In this document: positions 34,495 to 41,333 of the stretch, piece after piece
How positions within the stretch are numbered: the first letter of the stretch is position 1
Layout: every line of letters starts with the position of its first letter
Assembly (NCBI GenBank): GCA_963799815.1
Contig: CAWCYG010000004.1
Location: forward strand, 930,001 to 994,000
Direction: 5' to 3'
Source of the DNA: JBDTSW01 sp963799815
GTDB lineage: Bacteria; Actinomycetota; Thermoleophilia; Solirubrobacterales; 70-9
Length of the DNA: 64,000 nucleotides
Notes under the pieces: model-generated
Told to the model about the DNA's origin: nothing
Database searches by the model: none
What the model saw: the letters and a program-made list of their open reading frames with translations, nothing else
Made by a program: the position numbers and the translations under genes

Positions 34495-34500
34495 ATTGTA
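34495..34500 (-). promoter_or_regulatory. TACAAT box ahead of murE
   Basis: A TACAAT hexamer ends 8 bases before the murE ATG, in the 22 bp between ftsI and murE, placing the predicted start next to the ATG. No good -35 box is seen. Candidate internal promoter of the dcw cluster. Confidence 0.4.
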
Positions 34501-34509
34501 GGCGGGGCT

Positions 34510-36180
34510 CTACCCAGTGGCGGGCACGCCCAGGTAGGGCAGCGCCCGGGTGGCGATCTCGCCGAACGCCGGGGCCGCGACGGTCCCGCCGTAGTAATCG
34601 CCCTCGGGCTCGTCAACGACGATCGATACGAGCAGCTGCGGGTTCTCGGCGGGCGCGAAGCCGACGAAGGAGGCGACGAACTTCGTCTTCGAGTAGGTCC
34701 CGCCCACCTCCTTTTCCGCCGTGCCGGTCTTTCCGGCCAGCGTGTAGCCCGGCACGCTCACCTCGGAAGCCGTACCGCCCGGAGCGAGTACTCCCTCGAG
34801 CATTTGGCGCACCTTCGCGGCGTTCTCCTCGGAGACGACCCGCTCGCCCTCCGGTGGATCGACCTTCTCGTGGTCTTTCTCGAGGATCAGCTGTGGCTCG
34901 CGCAGAATGCCGCCGTTGGCGATCGCCGAGTAGGCGGCGGCCATCTGGATCGGCGTCACGGCGAGGCCCTGCCCCAGCGGCAAGTTGCCCATCGTCGATC
35001 CGGAGTATTCCTCCGGGCGCAGCACGATGCCCTGCTCCTCGCCGGGGAACTCGACGCCCGTTGGGCTTCCGAACCCGAAGCGCCTGACCCAGTGGTCGAA
35101 GCGCCCCCCTCCCTTGCGGTCGTTCAGGGCGAGACCGATCTTGACCGCGCCCACGTTGGAGGATTGCGCCAGGATCTCGGCGACGCTCAGCGTCACCGGG
35201 CCACGCGGGTGGGACTCTTCGATGGTGCGGTCGTAAAGGCGAATCGTCGGCGGCAGCGCGAAGGTTGTCTCGGGGTTTACCACCCCGTCCTCGAGCGCGC
35301 CGGCGACGGTGAAGGCCTTGAACGTCGATCCGGGCTCGAACGTGAACCCCGTGGCTCGGTTGGCCAGTTCCTGAGGCGTTGCGGAGGACGGGTCGGCGGG
35401 ATCCGAGGCGGGAGTGTTCGCCAGCGCAAGGATCTCGCCGCTCTGCGGGTCCATCACGATCGCCGTCGCCCCCTTCGGGCTGTAGGTCTCCTCGATGCCC
35501 GCTAGGACCTCCTCGGTGAGCGCCTGGAGGGTCGCGTCGATCGTGAGCTTCAGATCCGAGCCGGTGCCACTCTGGGCGAGCGTGTCGCGCTCGATCTCCT
35601 TGCCAAGGGCGTCGCGGACGATCTCGCGCTCGCCGGTGGGCCCGTGGAGCAGATCCTCCTGGGATGCCTCGAGCCCGGTCAGTCCCTGGTTTTCGATACC
35701 CACCGAGCCGATCACCTGCGAGGCCAACTCGCCCTGCGGGTAGAGGCGGCGGCTATCGGGCAGGACGCCGATGCCCGGAAGCTCCATGTCCTCGATCCGC
35801 TGGGCCGTCACCAGGTCGACCTTCCGGGCGACGTAGGTGAAACCGGAGTCGCGATCTGCAAGCGCGGTCAAGATCTCCTCGGGGTCCTCGTTCAGGATCG
35901 AGGCGAGCCTCCTGGCGGTGCGGTTGGGATCCTCCACCTGGTAGGGCGTCGCAAAGATCGTCTCGGCGTCCTCGGAGACGGCGAGCTCCATGCCCTTGCG
36001 ATCGGTGATCAGGCCACGGGAGCCCGGCACGACGACCGTCTCCGTCTGCTGGCTCAGCGCGTCCGCGCGAAGCTCCGAGCCGCGGACCCCCTGGAGCCAG
36101 GTGGCGCGAGCGACGATTACGCAGAGCGCGGCTAAAAAGAGAGCGAAGAGGAGGCCGACCCTGCGCTCGATCAGGCTCAT
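34510..36180 (-). CDS. ftsI: Septal penicillin-binding protein FtsI (class B PBP)
   Basis: Transpeptidase that crosslinks septal peptidoglycan with FtsW. One N-terminal span (residues 10-28), dimerisation domain, then the penicilloyl-serine domain with SxxK as STFK (Ser285-Lys288), SSN around residue 345 and KTGTAEK around 480. No PASTA domain. 556 aa. Overlaps the ftsL stop by 4 bases. Confidence 0.95.
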   Translation of the reverse strand: MSLIERRVGLLFALFLAALCVIVARATWLQGVRGSELRADALSQQTETVVVPGSRGLITDRKGMELAVSEDAETIFATPYQVEDPNRTARRLASILNEDPEEILTALADRDSGFTYVARKVDLVTAQRIEDMELPGIGVLPDSRRLYPQGELASQVIGSVGIENQGLTGLEASQEDLLHGPTGEREIVRDALGKEIERDTLAQSGTGSDLKLTIDATLQALTEEVLAGIEETYSPKGATAIVMDPQSGEILALANTPASDPADPSSATPQELANRATGFTFEPGSTFKAFTVAGALEDGVVNPETTFALPPTIRLYDRTIEESHPRGPVTLSVAEILAQSSNVGAVKIGLALNDRKGGGRFDHWVRRFGFGSPTGVEFPGEEQGIVLRPEEYSGSTMGNLPLGQGLAVTPIQMAAAYSAIANGGILREPQLILEKDHEKVDPPEGERVVSEENAAKVRQMLEGVLAPGGTASEVSVPGYTLAGKTGTAEKEVGGTYSKTKFVASFVGFAPAENPQLLVSIVVDEPEGDYYGGTVAAPAFGEIATRALPYLGVPATG

Positions 36181-36641
36181 GGGACCTCGGCGGTTACGGG
36201 TTCCTCCGTGATCGGCGCCGGCGTTTCGGAGACGGGCAGCGGTGCTGAGACCGTCTCCTCAGCGGGGACTGGGGGAACTGGAGCCGGGGCCGTGCCAACG
36301 GTGAACTCGCCGTTGGCCAGCCGCTTGGCTGCGGTCGCTGCATCATCTCGATCGCGGTTGAGCGTCCGGATCGCAAGAGCGTCGGGGAACGAGAGGCCAA
36401 GGCTCGAGGCCATGGCCTGGACCTCCTGGTTGGTGAGCTCGCTCGCGATCTTCGCTCGGAGAGCCGAGTTCGCGCGCCGAAGGCCGTCGGTTTGCTCGGC
36501 GATCCGGCTCGAGCCCGCGTTCAGGTTGAGCGCCAGCACGTTGAGCGCGACGATCCCCACCAAGAGCACGCCGAGCAGGCCGATCCAAAGGCGCCCGCGC
36601 GTGAGTCGAACCACCAGAAAGGAATCGGCGAGATTGCTCAC
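36177..36641 (-). CDS. ftsL: FtsL-like bitopic division protein
   Basis: 154 aa from a GTG start. One membrane span (LWIGLLGVLLVGIVALNVLAL) is followed by a short periplasmic coiled coil (RIAEQTDGLRRANSALRAKIASELTNQEVQ) and a Pro/Ala/Glu-rich tail. This layout and the position between rsmH and ftsI identify FtsL, which scaffolds FtsQ, FtsB and FtsI. The frame is open upstream of the GTG and reads protein-like; the true N-terminus may lie in the preceding segment after a frame change (see 36642-36879). Confidence 0.8.
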   Translation of the reverse strand: MSNLADSFLVVRLTRGRLWIGLLGVLLVGIVALNVLALNLNAGSSRIAEQTDGLRRANSALRAKIASELTNQEVQAMASSLGLSFPDALAIRTLNRDRDDAATAAKRLANGEFTVGTAPAPVPPVPAEETVSAPLPVSETPAPITEEPVTAEVP

Positions 36642-36879
36642 AGCGCCGGCCGTGCGCTCAACCGCGAGCGGTACGAACCCGGTGATCGGAGTCGTCTGCG
36701 ACCGGGCCCTGGGGCGTACCGCCGCGGCGGTTCGGCGGTTCGGCCTGCGCCGCCCGAGAGCGCGGCGCGGAGCGCCCGCGTGTGGGCGCCTTGGGTCGTG
36801 GCTTCAGGGCGGGGCGACTGGCGGTGGCTCGCCGCGCCGGCGAGGCGGCGACGCGTCTGGCAGCGGCGGTGGCTGGCAT
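36642..36879 (-). other. Probable 5' part of ftsL in a shifted frame, between rsmH and ftsL
   Basis: An ATG at 36879 overlaps the rsmH stop (TGATG) and opens a 73-codon basic ORF (MPATAAARRVAASPARRA...) ending at 36658. From about 36770 onward the ftsL frame itself is open and reads better, with segments such as RRTAAAVRP and TPITGFVPLAVERTAGAV running straight into FtsL. The natural gene may therefore be one ORF from 36879 to 36177 with a disordered basic N-terminus, broken here by one frame change near 36741-36770. An overlapping ORF (36638-36907) is less likely. Confidence 0.45.
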
Positions 36880-37859
36880 CAGCTCGACCCCACTGGCCGG
36901 TCGTCACGTCGCTCGGTGAGCTTGCGCGCCGCGCGCAGGTGGGCTGAGCGCGAACGGGGGTTCCGCTCGGACTCCTCGGTGCTGGGGGAGACGGCTCGGC
37001 GCGCGAGCAGGGCGCCCTCCGGCTGGCGGCCGCACCGGCAGACGGGGAGCTCAGGTGGGCAGATGCACTCGCGGGCTCGCTCGGCCAAGAAGCGCTTCAC
37101 CCTGCGGTCTTCGAGGGAGTGAAACGAGATCGCCGCCAGGCGACCGCCCACCTCGAGGGAATCCCAGGCCGCCGGCAAAGCGCGATCGAGCGACTCGAGC
37201 TCCCCGTTTACGGCGATCCGGATCGCCTGGAAGGTGCGCTTCGCGGGATGTCCGCGGCCGAAGCGATAAGAGGCGGGGACGGCGGCGCGGACGGCGTCCA
37301 CGAGCTCGGCGGTCGTCCCGAGCGGACGCCGGCGCTCGATCTCGCGGGCGATGGACCGGGCGTGGCGCTCCTCGCCGTGGTCCCGGATCGCGCCGGCGAG
37401 CCGGTCAGACGGCCAGTCGTTTACGACCTCGAGCGCGGAGAGCTCCTGGCTCGCGTCCATGCGCATGTCGAGCGGCGCGTCCGAGGCGTAGGAGAACCCG
37501 CGCTCGGGGGCGTCGAGCTGAGCGGAGGAGATGCCGAGGTCCATTAAGGCGCAGCCGAACCGCTCGCCGCCGGCGAGCATGCCTTCGAGCACGTCGGCGA
37601 AGTCGCCGTGCTCGAACCGCGCCTGGCAGTCGAGGTCGGGAGCCAGCACCTCAAACCGCTGTGCGGCCTCGGCATCGCGGTCGATGCAGATGAGCTCCCC
37701 CTCCGAGCCGATTCGTTCGGCGACGAGGCCGGTGTGACCGCCGACGCCGAAGGTGCAGTCGACGACGCGCTCTCCGGGGCGCGGGTCGAGGAGCTCGACC
37801 AGCTCCGGGCCCAGTACGGGGATATGGGCATCGTTCATCTCGAAGGTGAGTGTGGACAT
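36879..37859 (-). CDS. rsmH: 16S rRNA (cytosine-1402-N4)-methyltransferase
   Basis: SAM-dependent methylation of C1402 in 16S rRNA. N-terminal HIPVLGPELVELL, SAM loop VDCTFGVGGHTGLV, ALMDLGISSAQLDAPERGFSY, HPAKRTFQAIRIAVNGEL, and ISFHSLEDRRVKRFL. 326 aa from the ATG at 37859; an ATG 7 codons further in is an alternative. Follows mraZ by 27 bp. Confidence 0.97.
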   Translation of the reverse strand: MSTLTFEMNDAHIPVLGPELVELLDPRPGERVVDCTFGVGGHTGLVAERIGSEGELICIDRDAEAAQRFEVLAPDLDCQARFEHGDFADVLEGMLAGGERFGCALMDLGISSAQLDAPERGFSYASDAPLDMRMDASQELSALEVVNDWPSDRLAGAIRDHGEERHARSIAREIERRRPLGTTAELVDAVRAAVPASYRFGRGHPAKRTFQAIRIAVNGELESLDRALPAAWDSLEVGGRLAAISFHSLEDRRVKRFLAERARECICPPELPVCRCGRQPEGALLARRAVSPSTEESERNPRSRSAHLRAARKLTERRDDRPVGSS

Positions 37860-37886
37860 GAGCGCTTCGGCTCCATCTCGCTTCCG

Positions 37887-38333
37887 CTAGATGCCCTCGC
37901 CGCCGGGGGCTCCCAGGGACTCCGCCAGCTCGTTCGCCTCGACGTCGATCTCCGCGTCGTGCTCGGCCCACGCGTCCGGGTTCCAGACCTCCAGGTGGTT
38001 GTCGACGCCGACGATCACGCAGGCCCCGGCGAGCCCGGCATGCTGGATCAGGTGCCTCGGGAGCCGCACGCGGCCGGCCGCATCGAGCGTCTCGTCGTGC
38101 GCGCGGCCATGGAACCGGCGGCGCATCTTCCGGCCGCTCTCCGTGAGCGGATTGAGAGCCATGAGGTAGGTGCGCGCCAGCTCGTCGTAGTCGGCCACCG
38201 GATAGATCGAGACGCAGGGATCGAGCTCTTCGAAGAGGACGGCGCCTCCGTCCAGGGCGGCCCGAAAGCGGGCCGGGATCGTAAGCCGATCCTTCGAGTC
38301 GAGAGAGTGCTCGTGCTGTCCGCGAAATGCCAA
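37887..38333 (-). CDS. mraZ: Transcriptional regulator MraZ
   Basis: Two SpoVT/AbrB-like swapped-hairpin modules: FRGQHEHSLDSKDRLTIPARFRAAL and the second with GRAHDETLDAAGRVRLPRHLIQHAGL. Oligomeric ring protein that represses the dcw cluster by binding spaced GTGGG boxes. TTG start at 38333 with GAGG 5 bases upstream. 148 aa. First gene of the cluster; three matching boxes lie 117-141 bp upstream of its start. Confidence 0.96.
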   Translation of the reverse strand: MAFRGQHEHSLDSKDRLTIPARFRAALDGGAVLFEELDPCVSIYPVADYDELARTYLMALNPLTESGRKMRRRFHGRAHDETLDAAGRVRLPRHLIQHAGLAGACVIVGVDNHLEVWNPDAWAEHDAEIDVEANELAESLGAPGGEGI

Positions 38334-38449
38334 GAGAGCCTCGTGCGTGTGGATGTGGGGGAAACGGCCGGCTTACGAAGAAGAAAGTTGGGACCGAGGT
38401 GGTGAGGTGGGAGGAGCCTCGCCACCCCGGTCCATGGTCAACTTGAGGC

Positions 38450-38481
38450 GCCACGCTACCCCACTACGCCCCACTTTGCAA
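38450..38481 (-). promoter_or_regulatory. dcw promoter with MraZ operator boxes
   Basis: -35 TTGCAA (38481-38476) and -10 TAGCGT (38458-38453) are 17 bases apart. Overlapping them are GTGGG at 38474-38470, GTGGG at 38464-38460 and GTGGC at 38454-38450, exactly 10 bases apart, the known spacing of MraZ boxes. MraZ bound here would block polymerase, giving autorepression. The mRNA leader is about 110 bases. The rest of the stretch from 38482 to 38675 shows no gene. Confidence 0.8.
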
Positions 38482-38675
38482 CACATCGCTGCTCGCGCAT
38501 TGGAGCGAAAGCGTCAGACGGAAACCGGGGCGGGCACGCTCGAGCAGCGAATCCGGCTTATCCATGCGGTTTTCGGGCGATGGGTCCCGACGGATGCACA
38601 GCAGGCGGCGGCAACCCGGTTCTGCAACCGTCCTTGCAGCCCTTCCCTGGAGGTCGAGCGATTAGGCTGCCGCCG

Positions 38676-38810
38676 ATGACCGACCCGAAGCTCGAGGCCT
38701 CCGCCTCCGAAGCCGCGGAACCGTCCTCCCCACCCCCGGGCGCGGCAGCCGGCCTAGAGCGCCCCGAAGAGCGCGTCGGCATGAGCCACGATCGCTATGC
38801 GACCAGCTAG
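38676..38810 (+). CDS. Short ORF or truncated gene start next to the island boundary
   Basis: 44 codons from an ATG preceded by a TAGGCT box (38663-38668) at leaderless spacing. The first 26 residues (MTDPKLEASASEAAEPSSPPP...) are acidic and Pro-rich like a disordered N-terminus. The reading frame then enters the 45 bp repeat and stops soon after it. It may be the surviving 5' end of a gene cut by the island, or chance. Confidence 0.3.
   Translation: MTDPKLEASASEAAEPSSPPPGAAAGLERPEERVGMSHDRYATS
38751..38795 (+). repeat. Left 45 bp direct repeat (att-like) of the island
   Basis: Identical at 44 of 45 bases to 41289-41333, which is the 3' end of tadC including its TAG stop. The one difference is a silent third-codon base (CTC here, CTT in tadC). 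Two copies in the same orientation 2,538 bp apart, one restoring a gene end, are the signature of site-specific integration into the 3' end of a coding gene. Confidence 0.85.
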
Positions 38811-38812
38811 GG

Positions 38813-38925
38813 CAGAACGAGGTAGACCACCTCATTGAGTTGGCATTAGCGGGACCAACGACCTGACCAACCTCGCCTCGTGTCATGCGGCTTGCCACAA
38901 GCGCAAGCGCATGCAACCCAGTTGG
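38813..38925 (+). pseudogene. Remnant of an HNH endonuclease, frameshifted
   Basis: Reading from 38813 gives ...NEVDHLIELALA, then with a one-base shift at about 38850 GGTNDLTNLASCHAACHKRKRMQ. Together they spell an HNH core: D-H, then N-D-L-x-N-L, then C-H-x-x-C-H-K-R-K. The first frame stops at 38864-38866. Such nucleases sit next to terminase genes in phages, which fits the terminase-like pieces downstream. The start is lost in the repeat. Confidence 0.55.
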
Positions 38926-38981
38926 GGCCGAGACCGGGTGGCCTTCGCACTGAGCGTCCTGGGCAAAAGTGTGTGGTGCCT

Positions 38982-39326
38982 CTACTCAACCGCAATCGTC
39001 ACGGTGGTATCTGGCTTGACGTCAGTGCCAACGTCCGGGTTCTGCGCCCGCACTGTAGCTCCAAACTCCTCGGGCGTTTGCCCGTACTTGCTGGCGATCG
39101 ACAAGTCACTTACCGTCACCCCAAGGTCAGCCGCCGAAAGCTCGGCCTCGGCATCGTCCACCTCCTGGCCGAGGACATTGGGAACAGAAACCAGGTCAGA
39201 GTCTCCGCTAGAGCTATCGACGACTTCATAGTCCGCGAGGTAGAGGACCGCCAGAGCAACGAGACAAGCGAATACCGCGCCAGCAGCGAACGCGGAAGCG
39301 AGTTTCACGGCCCGAAAGTCTCTCAT
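38982..39326 (-). CDS. Small membrane protein with one PASTA domain
   Basis: 114 aa: a short cytoplasmic N-terminus, one membrane span (FAAGAVFACLVALAVLYLA, about residues 13-31), and an extracellular PASTA domain (VSVPNVLGQEVDDAEAELSAADLGV ... VRAQNPDVGTDVKPDTTVTIAV). PASTA domains bind peptidoglycan fragments in kinases and PBPs; here there is no attached enzyme. It lies inside the island, so it is probably cargo. Its expression is unknown. Confidence 0.75.
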   Translation of the reverse strand: MRDFRAVKLASAFAAGAVFACLVALAVLYLADYEVVDSSSGDSDLVSVPNVLGQEVDDAEAELSAADLGVTVSDLSIASKYGQTPEEFGATVRAQNPDVGTDVKPDTTVTIAVE

Positions 39327-39451
39327 GCCTAATGGGCACCCATTGCGGGTGGGGGCGATCCCCGGCGCTGGGAGCCTTCAAGGCCCGTCGTGGTGGCTGA
39401 CGGCGCGGGCGAGACTCCCGTTCAGGGGGGCGGGTCGGAGTGAGCGCCCCG

Positions 39452-39847
39452 CTAATCCAGCCCCGCCGCCTCGCGGGCCTCGGCCTCCTCATGTTCCAGG
39501 TACGCCTCGAGCCGGGTTGCAAGTCCGTCCTGGTCGAAGGTCCAGACGTTCCACGCAACGATCTTGAGTTCGATGCCGCTAGCGGCTCCGCGGGACGTGA
39601 CGGTGTTTTTGACCAGAACCTTCCCGTCCGCCTCGGTGAACTCCAAGGGTTCAATGACCTGGCTCTCAAAAGCGTCGGGCTCCATCCACGCCCGGAGGCT
39701 CTGTCGCCCCGTGTGCGACTTTTGCCCGCCGGGCGGAATGAACTCAATGTCGGAATGCGCGATCGCCAAGGCAGTCTCGAAGTCGCCGGCGCTAAACGCC
39801 GCGTAGGTCTGGCGCAATCTCTCCACGGCCTCCTTCGGCATCGCCAC
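39452..39847 (-). CDS. SnoaL/NTF2-like protein
   Basis: 131 aa, one NTF2-like cone fold. N-terminal helix AVERLRQTYAAFSAGDFETALAIAHSDIEFIPPG, then TGRQSLRAWM and strands ending in the Glu/Ala-rich helix AYLEHEEAEAREAAGL. Family members are steroid-isomerase-like enzymes or binding proteins; no active-site assignment is possible. Island cargo. Confidence 0.75.
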   Translation of the reverse strand: MAMPKEAVERLRQTYAAFSAGDFETALAIAHSDIEFIPPGGQKSHTGRQSLRAWMEPDAFESQVIEPLEFTEADGKVLVKNTVTSRGAASGIELKIVAWNVWTFDQDGLATRLEAYLEHEEAEAREAAGLD

Positions 39848-39876
39848 AACCCTAGCCCTGAACCGCTCGCCGCCTG

Positions 39877-40111
39877 ATGGCTGCCTCCAAATTCACTCCA
39901 GAGAGCCGAGGAGCCCTCATCGAGCGAACCGCCGCCGGGGTATTCCTGGCCGACGCTGCACGAGCAGTCGGGCTCCGCGAAAAGACGGTCAAGTCGTGCC
40001 TTACCCGGGGCTCGGCGTGAGGAGTCGGGCGACCACGCCGCGTTTGCTGGGGTTTGGCTGATGTCGGGCGCCAAGAACGCCCAGGTGGGGGCGGGTCTGA
40101 ACGCCCCCTGA
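39877..40111 (+). pseudogene. Terminase-small-subunit-like fragment A, frameshifted
   Basis: ATG 39877 opens MAASKFTPESRGALIERTAAG and continues DAARAVGLREKTVKSCLTRG, a helix-turn-helix start typical of phage terminase small subunits, then stops at 40018-40020. The +1 frame goes on RREESGDHAAFAGVW to 40111, which fits the continuation of such proteins. One base therefore breaks the gene. It is a paralogue of the piece at 40488. Confidence 0.55.
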
Positions 40112-40148
40112 AGGTGAGCCGGTCGGGAGGCTGGGTGTGAGCTGCTCC

Positions 40149-40421
40149 CTAGACCTCCTGCTCGCTGACCAGCTCTGCGTGCTGCGGCATTCCCTGGGCA
40201 CCGGCCTCCTGCATGAGCGCCGGCATGTCGGGGTCCGAAAGCAGCTTGCCGTGACCCTCCTCGTCCCAGTCGAACACGATCCAGACTCGGGTGTCGTCAT
40301 TCGGGTCGCGGAACACGTGCGAGCCGCCGCTGCCGTGCTGTTTGCGCTTCTCAGCGCCCTTGGTGGTGAAGGTCGCGAGGAACCGATCAACGTCCTCGAC
40401 CTTCGTGGTGGACAGGATCAA
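40149..40421 (-). CDS. Small dimeric alpha/beta-barrel-like protein, unknown function
   Basis: 90 aa from a TTG at 40421 with GGAGG 6 bases upstream, which fits better than the in-frame start at 40460. ILSTTKVEDVDRFLATFTTKGAEKRKQHG, then HVFRDPNDDTRVWIVFDWDEEG and a C-terminal helix. The pattern resembles small ABM-like/ferredoxin-like single-domain proteins. No catalytic residues recognised. Island cargo. Confidence 0.7.
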   Translation of the reverse strand: MILSTTKVEDVDRFLATFTTKGAEKRKQHGSGGSHVFRDPNDDTRVWIVFDWDEEGHGKLLSDPDMPALMQEAGAQGMPQHAELVSEQEV

Positions 40422-40487
40422 TGGAGGCCTCCTTCCCGGGATTGCGCCCGCCTGCTCCAACCGTACCCCGGTGGCGGAATTGGCGTA

Positions 40488-40747
40488 ATGAGCGCCTCCA
40501 AGTTCACCCCCGAAGTCCGTGGCTCCCTGCTTGAGCGCACCGCCGCGGGCGCCTCCCTCCCTGATGCGGCGAGAGCCGCCCGCTCACTGCGGAGGAGTTC
40601 GAGCTGGGTCTCTCACAAGCGGTCCGCAACGGCTCCGTCCAGGCGATGAAGCTCTGGGCGGAACTCCACCGCGATCCCGGCGAACCCGAGGACGAACCGG
40701 CTGACGAGTTCGATGAGCTACAACAGAGGCGACGACGTGCCGGGTAA
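40488..40747 (+). pseudogene. Terminase-small-subunit-like fragment B, frameshifted
   Basis: ATG 40488 opens MSASKFTPEVRGSLLERTAAG, about 70 percent identical to fragment A. After roughly 33 codons the frame degenerates. In a different frame, PLTAEEFELGLSQAVRNGSVQAMKLWAELHRD and an acidic, then basic C-terminus follow, to a TAA at 40745-40747. EEF...L..A...GS..AMKL is the usual end of small terminase subunits. The middle is deleted and the frame broken. Confidence 0.55.
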
Positions 40748-40754
40748 AGCGCGG

Positions 40755-40976
40755 CTAGGTAAAGCTTGCCGAGGCGTTCTCGGGCGGCTCATGGAACTCC
40801 ACGATCTCGTGCGTGTTGATGAGATGTGCCTTGCCCTCAGTGTCCACGACTCGGACGAACGACACGTTTCCCGAGGGCGAACCTGCGAGAAGCGACTCAA
40901 TCTCCTTGACGGTCTGCTGCACCTCCAAGGGCGTGCCCGCGTTAAGGACCATCACGGCCCTTGCATCCTCGGCCAT
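40755..40976 (-). CDS. Small unknown protein of the island
   Basis: 73 aa (MAEDARAVMVLNAGTPLEVQQTVKEIESLL ... FVRVVDTEGKAHLINTHEIVEFHEPPE). Beta-alpha-beta-beta pattern, with no recognised family. A TAGGGT box (40988-40983) ends 7 bases before the ATG, so the transcript is probably leaderless. It ends 7 bases from fragment B, on the opposite strand. Confidence 0.6.
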   Translation of the reverse strand: MAEDARAVMVLNAGTPLEVQQTVKEIESLLAGSPSGNVSFVRVVDTEGKAHLINTHEIVEFHEPPENASASFT

Positions 40977-40988
40977 GACCTGACCCTA

Positions 40989-41288
40989 TCGCTGCGCGTT
41001 CAAGGCTGTGCGGCCTTCCGGGGGACTCCCCGCTAGGAAGGATGCGCCGCGCCGCATACGGCCTGCCGACCGTGAAGCGCGCAAAGGCGCACACCGCTAC
41101 TGCCGCTCAGCAGATGGAGCCTTCGCCCTCCATGAGTGAACGCTCAATCCGACCGACGACACCACGGACATGAAGGTGGTGAAACCGCGGCGGCCGAGAC
41201 CCTGCCCGCCGCCGCCCGTGCGAAGGCGCGGCGGGCGTAGCCCGGAGGCTGCGCGAAGAGGCCTTGGAGTGACCCGGCGCTGGCTCTG
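40989..41288. other. Stretch without a recognisable gene inside the island
   Basis: About 300 bases between the 73 aa gene and the right repeat. Short ORFs only, none with family-like sequence or a good ribosome site. Two GC-rich inverted segments (around 41209-41237) are seen but nothing that can be named. No integrase remains. Confidence 0.5.
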
Positions 41289-41333
41289 GGCCTAAAGCGC
41301 CCCGAAGAGCGCGTCGGCATGAGCCACGATCGC
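41289..41333 (+). repeat. Right 45 bp direct repeat (att-like), the tadC 3' end
   Basis: Second copy of the repeat at 38751-38795 (44/45 identical). Read on the minus strand it encodes the last residues of TadC (AHADALFGAL) and its TAG stop, so the gene stayed intact after integration. Confidence 0.85.

Noticed and set aside
36638..36907. 89-codon ORF starting inside rsmH and ending at the ftsL start
   Set aside because: It starts within rsmH without a ribosome site, and the frame joined to the rsmH stop plus the ftsL frame reads more like protein.
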